In this document: positions 11,437 to 21,935 of the stretch, in pieces | Layout: each line of letters opens with the position of its first letter | Position numbering within the stretch: the first letter of the stretch is position 1 | From: Anas platyrhynchos | Lineage: Eukaryota > Chordata > Aves > Anseriformes > Anatidae | Reading direction: 5' to 3' | Length of the DNA: 64,000 bases | Assembly (NCBI RefSeq): GCF_047663525.1 | Contig: NC_092612.1 | Coordinates: 1,831,501-1,895,500, forward strand | Notes under the pieces: generated by a model | The model's input: the letters and a program-made list of their open reading frames with translations, nothing else | The model's database searches: none | What the model was told of the DNA's origin: nothing | Program-made: the position numbers and the translations under genes

Positions 11437-14400
11437 TCAGGCCTGCGGCTGGGCCAGGCTACGCGTGCCGGCCCCCACCTCGCTGTAGATGGTTCTGAGG
11501 GGGGCACTGGGCTGGGGGGGCTGCGGGGACAGGAACGGGGTCGGGATGGGACCCCCAGTGGGGACAGCCCCGTGGTCACCCCATGGGGCAGCCCCAGGAC
11601 CCCCCCTATAGGGGACAGACCCCAGACAGCCCCGTGGGGACAGCCCTAGGACCCCCTACAGGGTACAGCCCCGGGGTCCCTCCATGGAGACAGCCCCAGG
11701 ACTCCCCTGTGGGGACAGTCCCAGGGTCACCCCCTAGGGACAGCCCCGGGACCCCCCTGTGAGGACAGACCGAGGACCCCTCATGGGAACAGTCCCAGGG
11801 TCACCCCGTAGGGACAGTCCCGAGACCCCCCATGGGGGCAGCCCTGGGACCCCCTATAGGGGACAGCCCCAGGGTCACCCCCTAGGGACAGCCCCAGGAC
11901 CCCCTGTAGGGACAGTATTGGGGTCCCCCCATAGGGACAGCCCTGAGACCCCCCCCCCATGGGGACAGCACACCAGGACCTCCCCGTGGGGACAGCACCG
12001 GGACCCCCCCCGTGGGGACAGGGCCAGGACCCCCTATAGAGACAACCCCAGGACCCCCGTGTGGGGACACCACCAGGATCCCCTCATGGGGACAGCCCCG
12101 GGACCCCCCCATAGGGACAGCATTGGGGTCCTCCCATAGGGACAGCCCCGAGACCCCCCCATGGGGACAGCATCAGGGTCCCCTCATAGGGAGAACCCCA
12201 GGACCCCCCCCCCCATGGGGACGGCCCCGAGATTCTCCCTGTGAGGACATCCCCAGGACCCCTACAGGGGACAGCAGCAGGATCCCCTCATGGGGACATC
12301 CCCGGGCCCCCCCCCATGGGGACAGCCCCGTCCCCAACCCCTGCCTTATGGGGCCGTGGGGGCCCCCCCAGCCTCACCGCCTCGTCCTCCTTGGCGGGGC
12401 CTCTCCTGGGGACCTGCGCGTACTGCGGCTCCTCCGCCACGCCGGGGGCTGCAGGGGAGAGACGAGCTGGGACCACAGGGACCCCCCCCCAGCCCTGGGG
12501 ACACCGCACCCCTTTTTAGGGTCCCCGTTGAGGTCCCCACCTCCTTCATCCGCCTTCCTCCTCCTCCTCCTCAGGCAGCACAGGATGCTCAGCGGGCCCG
12601 CGATGGCAGCCAGCACCCCCAGGCAGATGGCCCACCTCTGCCTGCCTCCCTCTGCGGGGACAAATTTTGGGGTGGTGGGTGGCTGGAAGACCCCCCAAAA
12701 CCCTAAAATAACAGTGGAGGGGGATGTGGGGGGGCTTTACCAATCTGGCACAGGGCGCTGAGGCTGACGGAGCTGCTCTGCTCCTCGGCAGGGCTTCGAG
12801 CCACGCAGGTGTAGGTGGCATTGAGGGCGTCGGGGGGGATGGCCAGAAATAGGGTCTGGTCGTCCCCGCTGTGTTCCCACAGTGTCCCCGAGATGTTGTA
12901 GAGGTGCCAGGAGGTTCGAGCGATGGCGGTGGGGGGCAGCGAGCAGCGCAGGGTGACGTTACAGCCCTGGGGGCTACGGGACAGGAGCTGGGTTTGGATC
13001 CGCGGTGTTGGTACCGGGTCTGGTGGTGGCACGGAAAAAAAAAAAAAAAACCCTACTGGGACCCAACCCCTGCACCCCCGGCACCCCGAGAGGGCCGGGC
13101 AGCCAAAGGGCAGGAGATGGAGCCGCAGGTGGAGCACGGAGCCGTCATCGCTCCAGGAAAATCCCCTTTCCCCTGGCAGATGCCGGGCGGTTTCTCTTCC
13201 CCTTCCCCTCCCGGCACAAAAGGGCTTTGTCGCCTCTCCCCGCCGGCTGCAAACCCCAGGAGCGCTTCCCAGTACCCCCCCAGTGCTGGTTCCAGTTGCT
13301 CACCGTAGACGGAGAGGTTGAAGGCTTGTTCCTCCACCAGCGCCGGGTGCAGTTTGATCCTCGCCTTGTAGACCCCGCTGTCGCCCAGCTCCAGCCCCCC
13401 GATCCTCAGCGCCGTGGCGTTGAGCATCTCCAGCCGCTGCTTGAAGCGGTCGTGGGGGTCGGGGCGCTCGAACCCCCCCGGGCCAAACTCCGCCACTTGA
13501 ATCGTGGCCCCGGCGCCGGCCGAAAAGCTCCACTCGATCTCCTTCACCCTGCTGCTGTTGGGCAGTGCCAGGGAGAGCAGCACCGAGCGCCCCAGAATCC
13601 CGCTCACCGGCTGCGGCTGGGCGCCCGCGGAGCCTGCACGGGGACAACGGGGGTCAGGGAAGAAGCAGAGCCCCGAGCACCCCTCATCCTCCACCCCTCA
13701 CCTCCAGCACCCCCGGGTTTACCCCCCCGTTAGAGCCACGAGCCGAATTTTGGGGTGCAGGCAGCTCTGCAAGCAGCACCCTATTTCCAGCGGGGTCGCG
13801 GAGCCGCCGTGACGCCAGGAGGGGCGGGATGCGGCTCCGAGATGCAAAAAGCTTCGTCCCCCGTCCCCCGTCCCCCCCCCCACATCACAAACCCCCGTCC
13901 TGCGCCGGCCGCTCGCTTCCTGTGCCCCGCTCGGGGCCGGCCACGCGTTTCCCACCCGCTGCCGGTGCAGCCGCGCTCCGGCCGAGGCCGCTTTGGTTTT
14001 TGGGGGGGAGGAAGGCGCCGCTGTGGGGCTGGCAGGCGGCAAAAAAAGTGTGGGGCTGTGCGTGGGGGGGGGCTCCCACGGTGCCCTGCCAGCTCTCCCC
14101 AATGTTTTGGGGACGCTGATGCAGAACGAGCCCGCGTCACCGCCGCTCGCCCCCGGTGGCAGCGAGCTGCCCGCTGGTGTTTTGCCCCAAACAAAGGGCC
14201 GTGGCCCTGGCTTTACCCCAAAACACAACCTCGGCGTTTCCCAGCTGGAACCTGCCCTGGGAAGCTCCTGAGTGATGTCTGCTTGTCCCCGTCCCCATCC
14301 CCAAAACCCTCACCCCACAGAGCTGGAGCCTTTTGGGCGGTGGTGGCTGTGTCCCCCCCTGGTTCTCCAGGTGCCCCCAATTTTGGGGGCTGCTGGAGAG

Positions 14401-15076
14401 CCCGGCTGTGGTCCTGGCCTGACCCCAACACCCTGTGTGGGGCTCAGCTCTGCCTCCGAGCTGGGAGCTGCGCAAAGGGACCCCCGCGGGCCCTGCGGGG
14501 ATGGGCGGGCAGGGTTTGGCACAAAACCCCGACAATTTACAAGCCGAGGGCCAGCAGGACGAGGAGCAAACCTTCTCACGGTCGGGTCCCAGCCTGGTTG
14601 GTGCCAGCGGGGCTCTTGGCCGCTGATTTACGGTGCCAATAAACGGCGATGCCCTGCAGGGCTCCGGGCCCTTCCCACGCTGCTCCCCATCTGCACCGAG
14701 CCTGCCCCAACCCGGCTCCCCCCGGCACCAGCGCTGGGGACCCCCTTTTGGGATCCAGCCCCGCTTTCTCCCTGCTATTTCCCATATTTCCAAACCCTCC
14801 AGGGCTAGGACTCGTTTTGCAGCCCAGCCCCGAAGCTGGGTTTCGCTGGTTTTCTGCAGCAGCAAGCAGCCGCCACTGAGCTCGCCTCCCACTCTCAGCT
14901 CTCCCAGCACCACCACCAGCACCACCAGCACCACCAGCACCTCCGGGCTCATCACCGGGGGCCACCAGCAAGCGGAACGCGGTGGCCACCTCCACCCCGT
15001 GCCTACCTGCGGCGATGAGGAGCAGGGCCAGCAGCCGGGGATGAAGGGGACGTCGCCGGCCGCACGGCTCCCCCAT
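11437..15076 (-). CDS. SLAM-A: SLAM-family receptor with one canonical ITSM
   Basis: Six coding exons on the minus strand: 15076-15007, 13633-13304, 13019-12741, 12651-12541, 12448-12378, 11520-11437 (945 bases, 314 aa). Domains: signal peptide (residues 1-23, LLALLLIAA core); V-like Ig domain (24-133) with the SLAM-typical VSGILG start and DSGVY motif and no cysteines; C2 Ig domain (134-226) with the four-cysteine SLAM pattern; transmembrane helix about 233-252 followed by a CCLRRRRRK stop-transfer; cytoplasmic motifs EEPQYAQV (Tyr273) and the canonical ITSM TIYSEV (Tyr299). ITSMs bind SAP/EAT-2 adaptors and SHP phosphatases. The layout resembles mammalian CD84, SLAMF6 and SLAMF7, but I cannot assign one-to-one orthology. 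Its V exon is nearly identical to that of SLAM-B, the next gene upstream. FCRL genes occupy this interval in mammals, but V-C2 plus ITSM argues for SLAM. Confidence 0.85.
11585..12345 (+). repeat. Minisatellite with CCCCATGGGG palindromes (last intron of SLAM-A)
   Basis: Imperfect tandem repeats of roughly 35-40 bases built on a gggacagccccgggaccccc theme, filling most of the last SLAM-A intron (11521-12377). Many copies contain or approach the self-complementary core CCCCATGGGG. Open frames across it are translations of the repeat, not genes. The last intron of SLAM-B (17160-17456) holds a shorter, related-looking GATGGGGACCCC repeat at 17310-17390. Confidence 0.85.
13304..13555 (-). repeat. 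SLAM-A V-exon copy of a homogenised segment
   Basis: The 3' three quarters of the SLAM-A V-domain exon match 18462-18713 of SLAM-B at 249 of 252 positions by my alignment. The differences are two adjacent bases changing one residue (Lys to Gly) and one silent base. Similarity stops at the splice donor on one side and breaks down inside the exon on the other. This reads as a gene-conversion tract rather than a leftover of whole-gene duplication. Confidence 0.8.
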
Positions 15077-15927
15077 GTCTCCATCACCAGCTCGAGGCGA
15101 CCTCAGCTGCGCAGGCGGCGGTGAGGACGCATGCAAATCTACCCACAGGCAGAAGCTCACCTTCCCCGGGGGGGGTGGCAACCTGGGGACACCCTGGGGA
15201 CACCTTGGGGACCGCCGCCGAGCCCCCGCCGGGCTCCAGCTCAGCTCCTCCGGGACCTCTCCATCGCCCGGAGCCCTCGGGTGCTGCCGCCCAGCCCTCG
15301 TCCTCCTCCTCCGGGTGCAATAAAGCAGGGTTGGAGCCCGGATGCTGCTGTTGGGTAAATAATGCCAGCTGGCTTGGTGGCGGGAGGGAACGGGCACCTG
15401 GCACAGCTTGGGGACGAGCGCCCGGCCCCTGGCACGGGGAGATTTGGGTGTAGGGCTCGGGGATGAGGCTCCTCGGGGTGCTGGCTGCGAGGCACCGGGA
15501 GCTCGGGGAGCTGCTGGTGTCCAAAAGCTGGTGGCTGGCTGGGAACTGGGACAAAAAGGTCGGTTTGGGGATGCTGTGAGTGGGTGCTGGGTGCTCCCAC
15601 CCCGCTGAGCTGCTCCCCCCCCCGGGACTCATCTCGAAAAACCTTCACCCGGAGCAAAACCCAAAATGAAGGGAAGGGAGAGCGCAGCGGGGCCGGGCTC
15701 GTCCCCGTGCAGAGGAGCAGAGCAGGGGCTGAGCAGGAACCGCGCTCCCCGCTGCCGTTTTTTGCTGTTCCAAAAAGGGAAGCGAGAAGCGGCCGCGCCC
15801 CCCCCCCGCATCCCCCATCCACCCCGCACCGTGCTCTTCTTTTTTTGGGGGGCTCAGCCCCAAAGCGGGGAGGTTTCGAGGTTTTGCAGCACGGCCCCCG
15901 GGGTGATTTCAGGGCTCTCACCAAGAT
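15077..15927. other. SLAM-A upstream region, between SLAM-A and SLAM-B
   Basis: About 850 bases separate the SLAM-A start codon from the SLAM-B polyadenylation signal, and they must contain the SLAM-A promoter. I see moderately GC-rich sequence without a clear TATA box or a coding exon. An ATG ten bases upstream of the SLAM-A start lies in another frame (15087). Confidence 0.5.
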
Positions 15928-15933
15928 TTTATT
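15928..15933 (-). terminator. SLAM-B polyadenylation signal
   Basis: AATAAA on the minus strand (CTAATAAAATC), followed by TTGGTGAG. It would give SLAM-B a 3' UTR of about 1.1 kb (to 17042), which includes T-rich and G-rich runs at 16030-16080 and a CCGT microsatellite at 16740-16825. No better signal is visible nearer the stop codon. Confidence 0.65.
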
Positions 15934-16739
15934 AGTTGCTGCTTTTACCAGGCTGGGAGGTGGGGGCTGAGCACGGAGCCCCCGTGACAGAAGGTGCTGG
16001 ACATACACGAGTGAGACCCCCCCACCCCCCCTTTTTTTTTTTTTTTGTTGTTTTTTGTTGTTTTTTTGTTTTTTTTTTTCACGGCAGTGCACAGGCAACA
16101 CAGAAACGGCGACGGGGGGGAGGAAGAGTGGGCGCAGACCCACGCCGGCACCGGTGCCCCCATGGCCCCCCCCCCCGGGATGCCACCGGGGGCTGCTCGG
16201 CCCCGGGAGGGGGGAACCAGGGCAGGGGCTGAGCTGGGGGCAGCGGGGGGGGGACAATTTGCACCGGGTGGTCTCATCCTGGATCCGCAGTGGCTGGCAC
16301 TGGGGTGCCCCCAGCCCCCTGCCTGCCCCCAAAAAAAGGGTTTGGTCCCCCCCCCCTTTTTGCTGCTGTCTCAGCTTGAAGAAATAGGGTTGGGGACCCC
16401 CCCCCCCAAAGTCCTGAGGCATCAGAGCTGCCCGGGTGCCGGAGGGGGGCCCCCAGCCTCGCTGCCGCTCGTCTCCTTGTTCCCCAAGGGGTCGGGAGGG
16501 CTTCGGGCAGAAATTTGGGTAAACCAGAGGTGGGTGGGAAGGCGTCCGGCCGGCTGGCACCCAGAGGTGGTGCCTCCCGTCCCCGGAACCGAAATGGGGT
16601 GGAGGGGGGGGGCTGGAGAGGGGTCGGGTTTGGCACACAACGCACGTCACAGCCCTTGGGTTACGTCCCGACGCTCCAGCGCTGCCGGCGCCTGCGGGGA
16701 GAGGGAGAAAATCCTTCAGGAGGACGGACGGAGGGCGTC

Positions 16740-16975
16740 GGGGCTGCCCTGTCCGTCTGTCCGTGCTGCTGTCCGTCCGTCCGTCCGTCTGTCCGTGCTG
16801 CTGTCCGTCCGTCCGTCCGTGCATCTCCCTGCGCCCCTCCTCTCCCCCTTTCCACGCAGCGGGACGGGACCTGGCGCAGCACGCAGCGACGGGGCTGGGG
16901 GCAGTGCCAGGGGGGTGGGAGCAGTGCCAGGAGGGTGTGTGGGGGTGTTGGGGGGTGTGGGGAGGTGTGGGGGGG
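16740..16975 (+). repeat. CCGT microsatellite and GGGTGT repeat in SLAM-B 3' UTR
   Basis: Tandem GTCCGTCCGTCCGT and GTGCTGCTGTCC blocks at about 16755-16825, followed by short G-rich GGTGTGGGG repeats at about 16905-16975. A similar CCGT run occurs in the SLAM-A 3' UTR (11390-11430) and a CGGACGGA run near 47425. Confidence 0.75.
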
Positions 16976-17042
16976 TCCCCACCCGGCCCCGGACCCCCTC
17001 CCGGGGGGCAGACACGGCCACGGGCCACCCGCACCTGAGGGC

Positions 17043-20000
17043 CTATGTCACCTCCTCGGCCGCGTCCTCCGGCGCCCGGCGGATCTGCTCGCAGACGGTG
17101 CTGACCGGCTCTTTCTCCGGCGGGCTGGGGTCCGGGTTATTTTCGGGGGGACGGAGGCCCTGCGGAAGAAGTGGGGGCTGCTGAGGGTCCTCCCTCACCC
17201 CTCCCCACCCCACTGTGCCCTCCCCGCTCGCCCCCCGGGATGGGGAGGGTGCAGAGCCCACGGTGGCCCCGTGCCGCGGAGACCCCCCTGCACCGTGCGT
17301 CCTGCGTGGATGGGGACCCCATGAGATGGGGACCCCGATGTGAGCTGGGACCCGCTCCGATGGGGACCCCGAGGTGATGGGGACCCCCCCGGCATGGCCC
17401 CCACCCCATCTGGCAGCCCCCAGCCCCAGTGCCTGACCCTGCGGGGGGCTCCTCACCTGGTCATTACCTTCCGGGGGGCTCCGGCGCACGATCTCGGCGT
17501 ACTGGGGGTCGGGGGGGCCCTCCTCAGCCGGCACCGTGGGGGTGGCAGCTGCAGAGGGGAAAGCGGGGAGGGGGTGTCAGGGACACGGGGGACCCCAAAA
17601 CCAGCCCCAGAGCGCGGCTCGACCCCGAGCTGCCCCCGAGGGGGGCTCCACCACCGACCTGGGTCCGCCGACTTCTCGCTGTTGAGCCGCCAGCACCAGA
17701 AGGCGCCCCCCAGGCTCACGGCCAGCAGGATGAGGGTGAGGACGATGTACCCCGACTTGGAGAAGGCCGCCTGTCCCCCTACGAGGGCAGAAAGAGAGAG
17801 GCTGAGCCAGGGGGGGACATCCAAAGACCCCCCTTTACCCCCTCTCACCGCCCCCAGGCTGAGCCGGTTGGCACCCAAGGGTGCTCGGCACCCCCTGGGG
17901 GAGCAGCGCCCGCACCCGCAGCCTCACCCCCGCTCCGGCAGATGCTCTGCAGGTCGAAGAGGACGACCTTGTGGTCGGCGGGGTTGCTGACGGTGCAGGC
18001 GTAGGTGGCGTTGGCGGTGCCGGGCTGTAGGGCCAGGCGCAGCGTGGTGCCGTCGGGGGAGAGCTGCGTGCGGTCGGTGCCAAGCTCCCGGCGCCCGTTG
18101 TCCCTCCTCCAGGTGACGTTGACGGCTCCTTTCCCCGCTCCTTGGCACTGCAGGGTCAGGTTGCACCACTCCACCGTGCTGGCCAGCAGCTGGCTGCGGG
18201 TCCGGGGGCTCGGCACCGACTCTGCGCCCAAGGAGGGGACGCGACGGGGTCAGCCACGTCCCCCTGCCACCCCACAGATGGGTGACGGGGCTGGAACGGG
18301 GCACGGCAACCCCACAAGGACCCCACAGCAGAGAGCATGGAGGTTTGGGGTCTCTCCCAAACCGCCCTGTTGCTCTGTGCCGCGTTTTCCCCATCTTTCT
18401 AGCCCGCGCTGGGAGGTTTGTGTCCTTCCCCCAAAACCCGGCCCCGTTTCGCACCACTCACCGTAGACGGAGAGGTTGAAGGCTTGTTCCTCCACCAGCG
18501 CCGGGTGCAGTTTGATCCTCGCCCCGTAGACCCCGCTGTCACCCAGCTCCAGCCCCCCGATCCTCAGCGCCGTGGCGTTGAGCATCTCCAGCCGCTGCTT
18601 GAAGCGGTCGTGGGGGTCGGGGCGCTCGAACCCCCCCGGGCCAAACTCCGCCACTTGAATCGTGGCCCCGGCGCCGGCCGAAAAGCTCCACTCGATCTCC
18701 TTCACCCTGCTGCCGGGGGGCAGCGCCGGGGAGAGCAGCACCGAGCCCCCCAGGATGCCGATCACCTGCTGGGGCTGCGCCCGGACACGGCCGAAGAGGA
18801 GCTCTGGGGACAAAGCAAAATGTCACCGGGTGTGCGGGGACAACGCGGGGACGGGCAGCAGGACCCCCCCCGGTGCCGCCGTCCATCCAAGGCTGGAGGA
18901 AGAGGAAGAAGAGGAAGAGGAAGGAAGCATCGTCTCCTCTGCGCCCGCTGCGGGTGTCCCTGTTGGGGTTGGGGACACGGGAGGGTGGCCCGAGAGGGTG
19001 CCGAGGCTGCTGCTAGCGGCGGGGAGGGGAGGGCGCCGGGGGTCGGCGTCCCCAAAAAAAAAGCGTCTACGTGGTTCGGATGCCGGTGCCGCATCTGAAC
19101 GGGCGCGCTCTGGGGCGCTCACCAGAACACCGCTCCAACAGACTCTGCGAGGAGTTCCCCGCCAGCATCTGCAAAACCTCATTTTCCGCCTTAAAACGCG
19201 CCTCCGCCGCGATGCCTACGAAAAACCAACACGGGTTAGGGCGAGGTGGGGGGGGGACCGCGAGGGATTGGGGAGTTGGGGGGGGGGGTTTGGAGCCACC
19301 TGGGCGATGCGGGGCCGTCGCTCTGAGCCCACACCCGCGGTTTTTTGGCAGCTCCCCCAGCTCTCCGCGCGCGAGCACGCTCGGCACCGGCTCCCTCCCT
19401 GCCGGCAGCGCCCGCCTACCCGCAAGCTGTCTCCTCCACCGCCCCCGGCCCTGCCAGGGGGAGGAAGGGGCCGAGGAAAAAGGGGGGGGGGGGCGCTGGC
19501 ATCTTCTCCAAGCCCCCCTCTGCCACCTGTCCCCGTCCCACGCAGGGATGGGGATGCTCAGCGCGGGGGTTTTGGGGCGAGCGGCTTCGCCCTGTCCGGG
19601 ATGGGACCAGGGGCGCAATGTCCCTGGTGTCCCCTCCTCTCCTTTTTTCTCCTCTCCTCTCCCCCCACCCCGCCGGCAGAAGCTGTGCCAGAATTATCCG
19701 AGCGGATTAGAGGCAGCCATCCCAGCCTTTGCTTTTCATCGAGCCTCCCTGCTTTGCTGGGAAGAAACGCTCCCCACCGTCCCCATCCCGTTTATCGAGG
19801 GCTTTTTTTGGGTTCCTCCACCCGAGCCTGGCAGCGGGCTGAGCCCCGCTCCCTCCCGCGCTGCTCCCCCGGGGGCATTTCCAAGTTCTTGGGGTCCCGG
19901 TTGTGGGAAGGGGCTGGTGCCCAGCTGCTGGGCAGATGCTGAGCCCCGGGGGTGACGGGGACGAGCCGCAGCCCTCGGCGAGCGCAAGGAGGGGGGAGCA

Positions 20001-20879
20001 AAGAGGGATGGAGGAAAATCGGGTGGGAGAAGCGGGTGGGTGCCGAGCGCAAGCACCCCACATCCCGGGCTGCTCCCTCCTACCCTATTAATGGCCCCAA
20101 AAAGGGAAGAGCTGGGCACCCTGAGGTGCCCGAGGCTCCCTGGTGCGGGGCGTCCGGCTCCGTGCAGCTCCCATCTCCGATCCCAAAGATCTCCGAAGGT
20201 GATTTCCACCTGGGCTTTATCCCGTTCCGGCTCCTCGCCCCCGAAGCAAAGGATTCGGCTCGAGGCGGGGGGCTGGCAAGCCCCGAGGCTCCCCGCCGGC
20301 CTCCTTTCCAGCCCGCTGGCTGCAGTTTTGCCCGCAGCACGCGCCGAGTGCCGGCGCCAGCAGCCCCCGTCTGCCGGCCGCGCGCTCCCGAAGCCAATTA
20401 AGCTTTAGGAAGATAAAACCTCGCCGCTAATCCGCCCGGACTATTAGATGCTTTCTGTCGGAATCGGGGGTTTTATGGGAATTATTCAACGTCTGGCTTA
20501 GCACGCCGGGATTTAAGGGGATTCCTCGCTCCTCTTTTACGTAAGAGCCTCGCCGCGCTCTCGGGCGCAACCCCGGGGGGCTCCGTGGGGCGAGCTGCCC
20601 CCGCCGGGGGCTTCACCGTGGGGCTGCCCGGAGCCCCCCCACCTTACGAAACCTCTCCTTCGAGCATCACGCGCGCCTGCGTGGCCGTGTGGAGCCGTGA
20701 GGCCGAAGGCTCGGCGGCGGAGAGCCGGGGGGCACCGGCGGTGGCGCTGCCCACCCCGGGAGGCCCCGGCCATGCGGGGACGAGGGCTCGGTGCCCGGGC
20801 ACTCACCTGGCACGAGGCCGAGCAGCGCCAGCAGCAGGGCGGGCAGCCGGGCTCCGCTGGTGGCCAAGTCCCCCTCCAT
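17043..20879 (-). CDS. SLAM-B: SLAM-family receptor lacking a canonical ITSM
   Basis: Six coding exons on the minus strand: 20879-20807, 18803-18462, 18221-17928, 17778-17659, 17548-17457, 17159-17043 (1038 bases, 345 aa). Domains: signal peptide (LPALLLALLGLVP core), cysteine-free V-like domain (QQVIGILGGS start), four-cysteine C2 domain (CNLTLQC, TYACTVSNP, SICRSG), transmembrane helix (YIVLTLILLAVSLGGAFWCW), and two tail motifs. Motif 1 is DPQYAEI, a tyrosine motif without the ITSM threonine. Motif 2 is EPVSTVCEQI, which aligns with EEPVNTVYSEV of human CD84 and EDPANTVYSTV of SLAMF7 but has TGC (Cys) where TAC (Tyr) is expected. For the fifth exon I chose the downstream donor (CCAG|GTGAGG), because only that keeps the frame into the last exon. 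SLAM-A is the tandem neighbour. Intron 1 (18804-20806) shows no further gene. Confidence 0.84.
18462..18713 (-). repeat. SLAM-B V-exon copy of the homogenised segment
   Basis: Partner of 13304-13555. The match begins exactly at the splice donor of the exon, and the intron bases next to it differ between the two genes. The C2, transmembrane and tail exons of the two genes are only loosely similar, roughly one third identical in the C2 protein sequence. Confidence 0.8.
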
Positions 20880-21935
20880 TCCTGCTCTGTGCCGCTCGGG
20901 TGGGCAGAGTCAGCGGCGCTGGAGACGGGGAGGAGCAAAGCCGCCTCTCCCCGCCGCTACCCGCAGGATGGCGAGCATCGCATCGCAGCGGGGGCACCGC
21001 GTGCCGCTTAATTAGCTCGCCACTAACGAGGAGGGATGCGCGACACGCACGGCCTAAGGTTGGGGGGCACGGCCGGGACCCCCCCAAGCTCTCGGTGTCC
21101 TCGCTCAGCCCCGCTCGAGGAGCGGTGCCCGGATTAAGGAGGGTGGTGGCATCCGGAGCATCCCTGCCCACGGTCCCCAAATTGTTTTCCTCGGGGAGGC
21201 AGCACGGCAGCAAGGGGGGAGGCACATCCCAAACCCCGCTGGGCTGAGCGAAGAAATCAGCACGGGGGGGGGATGCAAAAGGGAGAGACCCCCCCGAGCC
21301 CTCCCAGCCCCGTGTCGGGTGCCCGCAGGGAAGGCAGCGGATCCCGTTGGCACCACGGCCAGATTATTTTGAATTTCAGCCCCCCCAGAAAGCCAAGGTG
21401 GAAAAGATAAAAAGGGAAAGAGCCTCAGCGCCACGTGCAGTAGGCTTAAAAAAAAAAAAAAAAAAAGGTAAATCAGCCCCCGGGGAGCAGGGGGGGCAAT
21501 GCCTGAACTCTGCAAGGACCAGTAGTGGGGGTCAGGACCCCCGGGAAGGTGCCAGACCCCAAGCTGAGGGGCCACAAAACCCAAATTTGTGGCAGCTGCT
21601 GCCAGGGGCTGCTCCCTGGGCTGGCACGGGCTGATCGCCGTAGGATGCACGGGGGGGTGACCACGGCACCAAGGAGCACCCCAAAGAAAAAGCGGGGTCC
21701 GGCCCCTCGCTGCGTCCCTGCTCGGATTTGGCTCCGGGTGCTGGGGTATGGGGCGGAGGGGATGGGCTCAGAGCCACTGCATGGGGTCCTAAATCTCTCC
21801 TCAATCGCCCTCAGCACGTCCCCGTGCTGCCTGGCAGCAGTGCCAGGACCGGGACACCGATGTCCCAAAGAGTGGGGACACGGGACCAGGAGCATGGGAA
21901 CGATGCGACCCCACGAGCATCAGGAGCAGCCCCTA
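20880..21935. other. SLAM-B upstream region
   Basis: Non-coding sequence that should contain the SLAM-B promoter (likely 20880-21100 on the minus strand; no TATA box seen). A poly-A run lies at 21450-21467. No coding exon or RNA gene is recognisable. Confidence 0.5.

Noticed and set aside
11437-20879. FCRL identity for SLAM-A and SLAM-B, suggested by the human ETV3-FCRL-KIRREL1 order
   Set aside because: Both have one cysteine-free V-like domain plus one four-cysteine C2 domain and SLAM-type tail motifs; FCRL proteins have several C2 domains and no such V domain.
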